Origin: JAWKIW01 sp046331175
GTDB taxonomy: Bacteria; Actinomycetota; Acidimicrobiia; Acidimicrobiales; Acidimicrobilacustridaceae
Reading direction: 5' to 3'
NCBI GenBank assembly: GCA_046331175.1
Contig: JAXLRI010000009.1
Span: forward strand, 1-64,000
DNA length: 64,000 nt
A program made the position numbers and the translations under genes. Shown in pieces: positions 56,791 through 64,000 of this stretch. The stretch's first letter is position 1. Every line of letters starts with the position of its first letter. Under the pieces are notes generated by a model, which was given only the letters and a program-made list of their open reading frames with translations, had not been told where the DNA came from and did not search any database.

Positions 56791-57270
56791 TCACGCCTCG
56801 TCGGCGGTGGGCGCCTCGGTGGCTTGCTCCTGCAGGGCCTCGAACACCTTGGAGGCGTTGCCGAACGCGAGGGTCTGATCCGACCCGACGAGGTGGTAGT
56901 GCGTGTCGCGCTCGAGATCGTGCAGGAGCAGGGTCGAGGGGAACAGCTTGCGCAGGTGGAAGCTCACCTCGAGGTGGTCCCGGTCGATCACCGCGAAGAG
57001 CCGGGGCTCACGGACGACCGTCACGTTGAGGTTCTTGCCGCCGAGCGTCTTCACCTCGAGGATGTACAGCTTGGTGGCGGTGACGGCGAGCAGGCACCAC
57101 TGCGGCAGGCCGTCGAAGTCGAGCGGCTTCGTGAAGCCGATGATGGTCGAGGCGTGCAGCGTGAGGACGTCGTTCCTCGCCGCCTTGGCCGGCTGGAAGA
57201 CGCCGGCGCCGAGGATGGGCTCGTCGGTGACGACCAACGCCGCCTGCTCGACCAGGTTGTCGTGCTGCAT
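56791..57270 (-). CDS. Conserved-looking protein with PH-like fold, unknown
   Basis: The 159-residue protein alternates strands such as L-Q-W-like Q-W-C-L-L-A-V-T-A, K-L-Y-I-L-E-V-K and L-F-A-V-I-D-R-D-H-L-E-V-S-F, then a single C-terminal helix with S-K-V-F-E-A-L-Q-E-Q. This resembles bacterial PH-type domains. TACCCT stands 8 nt before ATG 57270, a leaderless layout. The decayed gene at 56319-56754 follows. No role can be given. Confidence 0.7.
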   Translation of the reverse strand: MQHDNLVEQAALVVTDEPILGAGVFQPAKAARNDVLTLHASTIIGFTKPLDFDGLPQWCLLAVTATKLYILEVKTLGGKNLNVTVVREPRLFAVIDRDHLEVSFHLRKLFPSTLLLHDLERDTHYHLVGSDQTLAFGNASKVFEALQEQATEAPTADEA

Positions 57271-57417
57271 GGTCGGTCAGGGTAGATCGGGCGGAGGACG
57301 ACCGTCCGGCGAGTGACACGATCGACGAGCGAGCACGGGCATCCCCGACGGTGCAACGGGCGGGTCCCAGCACCGGCGCTCGTGCGGTCGAGCCACCCAC
57401 CGAGCCGAGCGTGGTGA

Positions 57418-58560
57418 TCAGCTCGGGTCGGCCACCGCGCCGGGCTCGGGGTCGTTGCCCTCGTAGAACTGGGCGTACCAGCGGCGGTACTCGGCGATGG
57501 GGCCGTCGCCCTTCACGAGCACGGGCCGCTCGCGGTAGGACATGTCGCGCCAGATCGGCACGTCGGCTCGCAGGCCATACGGGCCGACCACCTGCAGGAT
57601 GAGGTCGTCGGCCGCGCTGTCGAGCTCGCGTGGGAAGTAGAAGTGCCACAGCAGGCGGACGTTGCCCCGGTCGATGGGCGTCGACGTGGCGACGATGGTC
57701 ATCAGCGACGGGAACCGCAGGATGGCCACGCCCGGTCCGTAGGAGTGACGGGTGAACGACATGCCCTCGCCGAGGGACTCCTCCACCCACGACAGCGGCC
57801 CCTCGAGGTGCAGCTCGGAGATGTCGAGCGGCACCGCCTCCTTGCCGTGCACGTACTTGAAGTGGGCGTAGTCGACGTTGTTCTCGGCCATCTCCTGCAG
57901 GGCGGCGACCAGCTCGAAGTCCCAGCGGTGGGCCCCCGACCAGGCGTCGTCGTCGCGCTCGGGCACGGCGGGGATGGCGTAGGTGGGCTCGGCGTCGCCG
58001 GCGTGGTACCAGGCGTAGACGATGCCGTCGGCCTCGTGGACCGGGTAGCTGCGGATGCGGGCCCGGCCGGGGATGCGGGCATCGGTGTAGGGGATGCGCA
58101 CGCAGCGACCGGTGCCGTCGTACTCCCACCCGTGGTACGGGCACTTCACGCCCGACCCCACCACCCGGCCGCCACCGAGGTGGGCGCCCATGTGGGGGCA
58201 GTGGGCGTCGAACGCGCGGGCCACGCCGTCGGTGTCGCGCAGCACCACCAGCTCGCGGGCGAAGGCCCGGATGGAGATCAGGTCGCCGACGGCGAGCTCT
58301 TCGCTGCCGACGAGGGAGAACCACCCGTTGGGAACCGGCAGCACGTGGTCGCGCGGGGGTAGGGCGGACTCGACGCGCCGCTGGGCCGGGCGGCCGCCGC
58401 CGGCCAGGGCGTCCTTGACCTTGTCGAGGTCGGGCAGGGCCACGCCGTGGATGCGCTCGTAGAGCCGGCCGCCGTCGGTGTCGGCGTTCAGACCGCCCTC
58501 GGCCGCAGGCTGCTCGTCGCCCGGCGAGGTGGGAGCGATCGAGCTCGAGGTGTCACCCAT
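57418..58560 (-). CDS. Rieske non-haem iron oxygenase, KshA-like
   Basis: The 380-residue protein has a Rieske cluster (Cys121-x-His123 and Cys140-x2-His143 in C-P-Y-H-G-W) and the mononuclear iron site E-N-N-V-D-Y-A-H-F-K-Y-V-H with Asp230, His233 and His238. The order, spacing and the W-Y-A-Q-F-Y end match the 3-ketosteroid 9-alpha-hydroxylase group. It uses a separate reductase, which is not in this window. The substrate is probably steroid-like or another polycyclic acid. A 160-bp gap with the second 19-bp element separates it from the divergent thiolase. Confidence 0.9.
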   Translation of the reverse strand: MGDTSSSIAPTSPGDEQPAAEGGLNADTDGGRLYERIHGVALPDLDKVKDALAGGGRPAQRRVESALPPRDHVLPVPNGWFSLVGSEELAVGDLISIRAFARELVVLRDTDGVARAFDAHCPHMGAHLGGGRVVGSGVKCPYHGWEYDGTGRCVRIPYTDARIPGRARIRSYPVHEADGIVYAWYHAGDAEPTYAIPAVPERDDDAWSGAHRWDFELVAALQEMAENNVDYAHFKYVHGKEAVPLDISELHLEGPLSWVEESLGEGMSFTRHSYGPGVAILRFPSLMTIVATSTPIDRGNVRLLWHFYFPRELDSAADDLILQVVGPYGLRADVPIWRDMSYRERPVLVKGDGPIAEYRRWYAQFYEGNDPEPGAVADPS

Positions 58561-58643
58561 GTGCCGACCTCCGGGGCGAGATCGCGCGCCGACGAGGGCG
58601 CGCGGGGCGAGATCGTTCTACCACCGCCTCCCCACCGCGACAA

Positions 58644-58662
58644 GACGATCCGAGGATCTGTC
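58644..58662. promoter_or_regulatory. 19-bp GAC-N13-GTC element, copy 2
   Basis: GAC-GA-TCC-GAG-GAT-CT-GTC is followed at once by TTGCC. The outer GAC/GTC are conserved; the inner arms are weaker than in the other two copies, although an offset GATCC/GGATC pair is present. It lies between the Rieske oxygenase and thiolase genes. Confidence 0.5.
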
Positions 58663-58720
58663 TTGCCCCGGTCGACCGCCGCCTGTGGTAGACCGCCGGG
58701 GACACAGGGGGAGCGCAACC

Positions 58721-59908
58721 ATGCGAGACGTCGTGATCGTCGAGGCCGCCCGCACCGCGGTGGGCCGCAAGAACGGCACCTTGGCCCACACCCACCCGAT
58801 CGACCTGCTCGGTCCGGTGCAGCGGGCGGTGCTGGAGCGCGCCGGCGTCGACCCGGCCGAGGTCGGCCAGGTGGTCGGCGGCTGCATCGACCAGGTCGGC
58901 GCCCAGTCGGGCAACATCACCCGCAACGCGTGGCTGGCCGCCGGCCTGCCCCAGGAGGTGGCGGCCAGCACGGTCGACAGCGCGTGCGGCTCGTCCCAGC
59001 AGGCGCTGAGCATGGCCGTGGCCCTGGTGGCGTCGGGCGCCGAGGACTCGGCCCTGGCGTGCGGCGTCGAGAACATGTCGCTGGTGCCGCTCGGCGCCAA
59101 CGCCATGGACGGCGCCAAGGCCGGCCACGGCAAGCCGGTCAACCGCACCTACGCCGCCCACTACGAGTACACGTCGCAGTTCGAGGGGGCCGAGCGCATC
59201 GCCACCGCTTACGGCGTCACCCGGGCCGAGGCCGACGAGCTGGGCCTGCAGAGCCAGCAGCGGGCACGCGTCGCCATCGACGAGGGCCGCTTCGAGACCC
59301 AGATCGTCCCCATCGAGGCGGTCACCGTCGACGCCGACGGCAACCGCACCGGCACCACCACCTTCTCGGTCGACGAGGTCCCGCGCGACACCACGCCCGA
59401 AGCGTTGGCCGCCCTCGAGCCGGTGGCCCGGGCCGACGGCATCCACACCGCGGGGTCGGCCTCCAAGATCGCCGACGGCGCCTCGGCCGTGCTGGTGATG
59501 ACCGCCGAGCGGGCCGCCGAGCTGGGCCTGCGGCCGCGCGCCCAGGTGCTACAGACCTGCCTGGTCGGCTGCGATCCCGTGCTCATGCTCGAGGGGCCGA
59601 TCCCCGCCACCCGCCGGCTGCTCGACCGCTCCGGCCTCACGCTCGACGACATCGACATCGTCGAGATCAACGAGGCCTTCGCCTCGGTCGTGCTGGCGTG
59701 GGAGCGCACCGTCGGCGCCGACCGCGAGCGCACCAACCCCAACGGCGGGGCCATCGCCCTGGGCCACGCCCTGGGCGCCACCGGCTGCCTGCTCACGACC
59801 AAGGCGGTCCACGAGCTCGAGCGGGCCGACGCCGAGCACGCCATGGTCACCATGTGCTGCGGTGGCGGCCTCGGCACCGGCACGCTGCTGCGCCGCCTGG
59901 ACCGCTGA
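58721..59908 (+). CDS. Thiolase (acetyl-CoA acetyltransferase family)
   Basis: The 395-residue protein has the nucleophile D-S-A-C-G-S-S-Q-Q-A (Cys89), G-G-A-I-A-L-G-H-A-L-G-A-T-G with the catalytic His and C-C-G-G-G-L-G-T-G with the second Cys. The S-A-C-G-S-S-Q-Q-A form resembles FadA5-type thiolases of steroid side-chain breakdown. It cleaves a 3-ketoacyl-CoA. ATG 58721 follows GGGGGAG. The crotonase gene begins 1 bp after its stop. Confidence 0.93.
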   Translation: MRDVVIVEAARTAVGRKNGTLAHTHPIDLLGPVQRAVLERAGVDPAEVGQVVGGCIDQVGAQSGNITRNAWLAAGLPQEVAASTVDSACGSSQQALSMAVALVASGAEDSALACGVENMSLVPLGANAMDGAKAGHGKPVNRTYAAHYEYTSQFEGAERIATAYGVTRAEADELGLQSQQRARVAIDEGRFETQIVPIEAVTVDADGNRTGTTTFSVDEVPRDTTPEALAALEPVARADGIHTAGSASKIADGASAVLVMTAERAAELGLRPRAQVLQTCLVGCDPVLMLEGPIPATRRLLDRSGLTLDDIDIVEINEAFASVVLAWERTVGADRERTNPNGGAIALGHALGATGCLLTTKAVHELERADAEHAMVTMCCGGGLGTGTLLRRLDR

Positions 59909-59909
59909 C

Positions 59910-60743
59910 GTGGGAGCCGAGGACGCGGCCGCCGGCGAGCTGCCGCTGCTGGTCGACGCCACCCCGCCCATCGCCCGCATCACCATCAACCGGCCGGCCA
60001 AGCGCAACGCCCTCGACGCCGAGACGGTGGTGCGCCTGGCCGACGCATGGGCGGCGGTCGAGGCCGACCCGGCCATCCGGGTGGTGCTGCTCACCGGGGC
60101 GGGCGACCAGGCCTTCTGCGCCGGCGCCGACCTCACCTCGCTCATCCCGCTGCTGACGCGCGCCCGACCGGCCGCCGACGAGTGGGACGAGCGGCTGCTG
60201 GCCGAGCCCAAGCTGATGAACCGGGCCCTGCTGCGCGGCACCGACATGCCGGTCCCCGTGATCGCCGCCGTGCGCGGCTTCGCCCTGGCCGGCGGCACCG
60301 AGCTGGTGCTCGCATCGGACCTGCGGGTGGTGTCCGCCGACGCCCGCCTCGGCCTGACCGAGGTGCGGCGCGGCCTCATGCCCGCCGCCGGCGGCACCGT
60401 CCGGCTCCCCCGGCAGATCCCCCGGGCCCGCGCCGCCGAGCTGCTCCTGCTCGGCGATCACCTCGACGCCGCCGACGCCTTCGACCTGGGTCTGGTCAAC
60501 CGGGTCGTCCCGAGCGACCAGGTGCTGGCGGTGGCCACCGACCTGGCCGAGCGGATGGCCGCCAACGGCCCGCTCGCCCTGCGGACCATCAAGCAGACGA
60601 TGCTGCGGGCCGACGGCCTGCCCCTGCTCGACGCCTTCGCCGTCGAGGACGACGGCGCCCGCGTGGTGATGCGGTCGAACGACGCCAAGGAGGGCGCCCG
60701 GGCCTTCGCCGAGAAGCGCCCGCCCGAGTTCACCGGCACCTGA
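59910..60743 (+). CDS. Enoyl-CoA hydratase/isomerase (crotonase) family
   Basis: The 277-residue protein has the crotonase fold: N-R-P-A-K-R-N-A-L-D, oxyanion A-F-C-A-G-A-D-L, G-F-A-L-A-G-G-T-E-L-V-L-A with the first Glu and L-G-L-T-E-V-R-R-G-L with the second. It hydrates an enoyl-CoA, giving the substrate of a dehydrogenase before the thiolase. GTG 59910 lies right after the thiolase stop, so the two genes form an operon. Confidence 0.92.
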   Translation: MGAEDAAAGELPLLVDATPPIARITINRPAKRNALDAETVVRLADAWAAVEADPAIRVVLLTGAGDQAFCAGADLTSLIPLLTRARPAADEWDERLLAEPKLMNRALLRGTDMPVPVIAAVRGFALAGGTELVLASDLRVVSADARLGLTEVRRGLMPAAGGTVRLPRQIPRARAAELLLLGDHLDAADAFDLGLVNRVVPSDQVLAVATDLAERMAANGPLALRTIKQTMLRADGLPLLDAFAVEDDGARVVMRSNDAKEGARAFAEKRPPEFTGT

Positions 60744-60746
60744 CGC

Positions 60747-62633
60747 TCACAGGTCGACGGCCAGCCCCAGCTCCACCGTCTGCTCGGTCGGCAGGTGGAA
60801 GTACGTCGCCGCGCTGGTCGCGTTGCGGTACATCAGGCGGAACAGGTGCTCACGCCATCGGGCCATGCCCGGCCGGGGTGCGACCCGCAGCGACTCCCGG
60901 CCGAGGAAGTACGAGACCGTGTCGAGGTTGATGCCCACGTGCATCGCCACGTGGTCGCGCAGGGCGACGGGCACGTCGGGATCCTCCATGAACCCGTAGT
61001 GCAGCTCGACCTGGTGGAACCCGAGCTCGAGCGGGATGACCACGGCGCGGCGCGCCCCGGGCACCCGTGGGATCCGCTCGGTCACCACGGCGACCACCAG
61101 CACGGTCTCGTGCAGCGAGTCGTTGTGGCGCAGGTTGGCGATGAGCGACGGAGGCGTGAGTCCGGGCGCGCTGAAGAGGTAGGCGCCCTCGCCCGGGGCG
61201 CGGACCGGGGGGTGCTCGCCGAGGGCCCCGACGAACTCGCTCAGCGGGAGCCGGCCGGGGTGCAGGCGCGCCGCAACCACGCGGCGGCCGGTTCGCCAGG
61301 TCGACAACAGCGTGAAGATGGCGACGCCGACGACCAGGGGGAACCAGCCTCCGGCGGGGATCTTGAAGACGGTGGCGCCGAAGAACGCCAGGTCCACGAC
61401 GAGGAACAGCCCGCAGAGCCCGGCGACGCGTGCCACCGACCAGCCGAACCGCTCCCTCGCGACCACGGCGAAGATCAGCGTCGTGATGACCATCGTCGCC
61501 GACACGGCCAAGCCGTAGGCAGCCGCCAGGCGCGCCGACTCGCCGAACCCGATCACGAGGGCGATGCACCCGACCATGAGGGCCCAGTTCACCGATCCGA
61601 TGTACACCTGGCCGATCTCGTGCTCGGAGGTGTGCCGCACGGCCACCCGCGGGCTGTAGCCGAGCTGCACGGCTTGGCGGGTCAGGGAGTAGGCCCCGGA
61701 GATAAGGGCCTGGGAGGCGATGACCGTGGCCAGGGTGGCCAGCACAACCAGGGGCAGCAGGGCCCAGGCCGGGGCCATGGCGTAGAAGGGGTTCTCGATG
61801 GCCGCGGGGTCGCGCAGGAGCAGCGCGCCCTGACCGAAGTACACGAGGACCAGTGCGGGGAGCACCAGGCCGTACCAGCCTCGGGCGATCGGGCGCCGAC
61901 CGAAGTGCCCCATGTCGGCGTACAGGGCCTCGCCGCCGACCACCACGAGGATGACGGCGCCCAACACGAGGTAGCCCGTGAAGCCGTTCTGGGCGAAGAA
62001 CCGGGCGCCGTGCACCGGGTTCACCGCTGCGAACACCCCCGGACGCTGCACGACCTGCAGGGCGCCGAGCACGGCGATGGTGGCGAACCACACGACCATG
62101 ACCGGACCGAACACCCGGCCGATCGACGCCGTACCGCGGCGCTGGACGAGGAACAGACCGATCAGGATGGCGACCGCCGCCGGCACGACGAACCGCTGCG
62201 TGTCGGGCACGGCGACCGCGGTGCCCTCCACCGCGGCCAGCACGGAGATGGCGGGCGTGATGACACCGTCGCCGTAGAGGAGCGCGGCGCCGAAGAGGCC
62301 CAGGATGACGATGACCCACCGCAGTCCGCGCGTGGGCTGCTCCTTGGGGGTGACGAGCGCGCTGAGCGCCAGGATGCCGCCCTCGCCCTCGTTGTCGGCG
62401 CGCATCACGTTGGTGAGGTACTTGAGCGAGATCACGAGCAGCAGCGACCAGAACATCAACGACAAGAGCCCGAGGATGTTGTCCTCGTTCACCTCGATGG
62501 GGTGGCCCCCGACGAAGGCCTCGCGCATGGCGAACAGCGGGTTCGTGCCGATGTCGCCGTAGACGACGCCCAGGGCTCCGAGCGTGAGCATGGCCTTCGG
62601 CGTCGCCGAACGGCGCCTGGTCGAGTCGTTCAC
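60747..62633 (-). CDS. kup: KUP-family potassium transporter
   Basis: The 628-residue protein has G-V-V-Y-G-D-I-G-T-N-P-L near the N-terminus, the KUP signature, then 12 hydrophobic segments including Y-G-D-G-V-I-T-P-A and G-G-E-A-L-Y-A-D-M-G-H-F-G, and a soluble C-terminal domain of about 160 residues. It moves K+ with H+ into the cell. It converges on the crotonase gene (3 bp between stops). Its upstream gap of 193 bp contains the third 19-bp element, which is more likely to serve the amidohydrolase gene. Confidence 0.95.
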   Translation of the reverse strand: MNDSTRRRSATPKAMLTLGALGVVYGDIGTNPLFAMREAFVGGHPIEVNEDNILGLLSLMFWSLLLVISLKYLTNVMRADNEGEGGILALSALVTPKEQPTRGLRWVIVILGLFGAALLYGDGVITPAISVLAAVEGTAVAVPDTQRFVVPAAVAILIGLFLVQRRGTASIGRVFGPVMVVWFATIAVLGALQVVQRPGVFAAVNPVHGARFFAQNGFTGYLVLGAVILVVVGGEALYADMGHFGRRPIARGWYGLVLPALVLVYFGQGALLLRDPAAIENPFYAMAPAWALLPLVVLATLATVIASQALISGAYSLTRQAVQLGYSPRVAVRHTSEHEIGQVYIGSVNWALMVGCIALVIGFGESARLAAAYGLAVSATMVITTLIFAVVARERFGWSVARVAGLCGLFLVVDLAFFGATVFKIPAGGWFPLVVGVAIFTLLSTWRTGRRVVAARLHPGRLPLSEFVGALGEHPPVRAPGEGAYLFSAPGLTPPSLIANLRHNDSLHETVLVVAVVTERIPRVPGARRAVVIPLELGFHQVELHYGFMEDPDVPVALRDHVAMHVGINLDTVSYFLGRESLRVAPRPGMARWREHLFRLMYRNATSAATYFHLPTEQTVELGLAVDL

Positions 62634-62741
62634 CGCCGCCTCCGGCTCGGGTGGCGGCGACCCTACCCAGGTCGCCCGGGTCCTGCCGGGGACCGTGCCA
62701 CCGGCTGGGCCGGCGGCACGGCGCCGACCGGTCGGCTACAG

Positions 62742-62760
62742 GACATTCTCTAAGAGTGTC
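62742..62760. promoter_or_regulatory. 19-bp GAC-N13-GTC element, copy 3
   Basis: GAC-AT-TCT-CTA-AGA-GT-GTC is the best palindrome of the three and is followed by TTGCC. It lies 66 bp upstream of GTG 62827 and 108 bp from the kup start. Confidence 0.65.
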
Positions 62761-62826
62761 TTGCCATGCTGCGATCGCGGTGGTAGTCCTGGGGGCACGC
62801 CATCGCGCCCGACGAAAGGTCCCCCC

Positions 62827-63996
62827 GTGTCCCGAGTGCTGATCGTCTCGTCCGACTGCCACGCCGGCCTGCCCGACGGGCGCTACCGCGACTACCTCGA
62901 CGAGGACTTCCGCGAGGCGTACGACCGCCAGCTGGCCCGCCTCCGCGAGCAAGGCGACAAGCTGCGGGCCCAGGTGTCGCAGTTCCTCGACGAGCGCGAG
63001 GAGGAGCTGGCCGAGGGCCTCACCGGCGCGTGGGACTCGGCCCAGCGCACCAAGGAGCTCGACGCCGACGGCATCACCGCCGAGGTGCTGTTCCCCGACG
63101 GCACCACCGGGGGCAACGCCCCGCCGTTCGGCGCCGGCCTCGCCCCCCACGCCGGCGCCCGCCCCGAGCGGCTGCTGGCCGGCGCCCGGGCCCACAACCG
63201 CTGGCTGGCCGAGTTCTGCGCCGACGAGCCGCTGCGCCGCATCGGCCTGGCCATCATCCCGACGGTCGAGGACGTCGACACCGCGGTGGCCGAGGCCCAT
63301 TGGGCCAAGGAGAACGGGCTCGGCGGCGTGCTCATCCCGTCGGTCTGGAACGAGCGGCCGCCCTACAACGACCCGGTGTACGACCCGTTCTGGGGCACCT
63401 GCCAGGAGCTGGAGCTGCCGGTGCACACCCACTCGGGCGCGGTCGGCGACTTCGGCGGGTGGGACCTGCCGGGTGCCGCCGGCATCTTCACCACCGAGGC
63501 GGCCTGGTGGGCGTCCCGGCCGGTGTGGCACCTCATCTGGGGCGGCGTGTTCGAGCGGTTCCCCGAGATGCGCTTCTGCGTCACCGAGAACGGCGCCTGG
63601 TGGGTGCCCGAGATGGTCCAGCGCATGGACATGAAGTACGAGGGCAGCCACGCCACCGAGCGCTTCGGCGACGCCTTCACCCGCCACCTGCCGCTGAAGC
63701 CGAGCGAGTACTTCGCCCGCAACGTGCGCATCGGCGCCTCGGTCATGGCCCGCAAGGAAGTCGCCCTGCGCCACGAGATCGGCGTGGGCGTCCTCATGTG
63801 GGGCAACGACTACCCCCACCACGAGGGCACCTGGCCCCACACGGTCGAGGCCATGGAGTCCACCTTCGTCGACGTGCCCGAGGACGAGGCCCGCGCCATG
63901 GTCGGCCTCACCGCCGCCGAGACCTACCGCCTCGACCTCGACGCCCTGGCCCCCATCGTCGAGCGGGTCGGCCCCGCGTCCGTCGGCGTCACCTGA
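62827..63996 (+). CDS. Amidohydrolase family (TIM-barrel metal-dependent hydrolase)
   Basis: The 389-residue protein is a second member of the group seen at 50361: S-S-D-C-H-A-G at the start, H-T-H-S-G-A-V-G in the barrel and W-G-N-D-Y-P-H-H-E-G at the end. It has a helical insert near residue 45. Members decarboxylate or hydrolyse aromatic or polycyclic acids. GTG 62827 is chosen from length and alignment with the family start. It ends 4 bp before the window edge, and any operon partners would lie beyond. Confidence 0.88.
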   Translation: MSRVLIVSSDCHAGLPDGRYRDYLDEDFREAYDRQLARLREQGDKLRAQVSQFLDEREEELAEGLTGAWDSAQRTKELDADGITAEVLFPDGTTGGNAPPFGAGLAPHAGARPERLLAGARAHNRWLAEFCADEPLRRIGLAIIPTVEDVDTAVAEAHWAKENGLGGVLIPSVWNERPPYNDPVYDPFWGTCQELELPVHTHSGAVGDFGGWDLPGAAGIFTTEAAWWASRPVWHLIWGGVFERFPEMRFCVTENGAWWVPEMVQRMDMKYEGSHATERFGDAFTRHLPLKPSEYFARNVRIGASVMARKEVALRHEIGVGVLMWGNDYPHHEGTWPHTVEAMESTFVDVPEDEARAMVGLTAAETYRLDLDALAPIVERVGPASVGVT

Positions 63997-64000
63997 CGAG

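Noticed and set aside
60850..63840. Open frame of 996 codons on the minus strand spanning kup and amidohydrolase
   Set aside because: It crosses a divergent promoter and overlaps two well-supported genes in other frames.

Overview
The window reads as one contiguous stretch of a very high-GC chromosome (third codon positions almost always G or C; many GTG starts; 4-bp ATGA/GTGA gene overlaps). Oxidative sugar-acid catabolism, several P450 and Rieske enzymes, acyl-CoA chemistry, many lipoproteins with Thr/Ser-rich linkers and probable leaderless promoters (TANNNT 6-8 nt before the start codon) suggest a free-living aerobic actinobacterium. The class Acidimicrobiia is my best guess, from gene style only. 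I see no rRNA, tRNA, CRISPR array, insertion sequence or phage gene.

1-6.5 kb: the end of a CocE-like hydrolase is translationally coupled to two small proteins that resemble nitrile-hydratase-type leader peptides and to a secreted lipase. A membrane protein, a SnoaL-like protein and a deacetylase-like lipoprotein follow. 6.6-14.8 kb: a lipoprotein; a drug-export-type ABC transporter facing a TetR gene across a near-ideal operator; small unknown genes; a PhyH oxygenase; and a band-7/NAD-kinase-like operon facing an NrtR-type Nudix regulator. 15-21.9 kb: large secreted or lipid-anchored proteins, a bicovalent flavin oxidase exported by Tat, and a VapBC pair.

21.9-28.4 kb: a divergent oxidative L-fucose-type catabolic locus (fuconate dehydratase, IclR, aldo/keto reductase, lactate-dehydrogenase-like flavoenzyme; SDR and a solute-binding-protein homologue without a signal peptide). 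28.4-29.8 kb: an Rrf2, RIC di-iron protein and ferredoxin operon that looks like nitric-oxide or iron-sulfur stress defence. 29.9-37.4 kb: three paralogous PAS-GGDEF proteins around a large surface protein that joins an HExxH (M91-like) domain to a von Willebrand D domain. 37.5-42.9 kb: isocitrate dehydrogenase and two lipoproteins, one with an HExxH motif and one with a tandem repeat.

42.9-64 kb: a catabolic island that looks suited to steroid-like or other hydrophobic acids: an extradiol dioxygenase, two P450s (one interrupted by an in-frame amber codon), three SDR/decarboxylase-type genes, an acyl-CoA synthetase, a KshA-like Rieske oxygenase, a thiolase, a crotonase, two amidohydrolases, TetR regulators and a glycosyltransferase. 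Three divergent promoters in this island share a 19-bp GAC-N13-GTC element next to TTGCC, which suggests one regulon. A second toxin-antitoxin pair sits beside a patch of decayed genes (56.0-56.8 kb), the only stretch over 300 bp without an intact gene. The intergenic stretches 3444-3674 (apart from the hexamer repeat), 4917-5153, 14803-14969 and 46439-46621 show nothing I can name.
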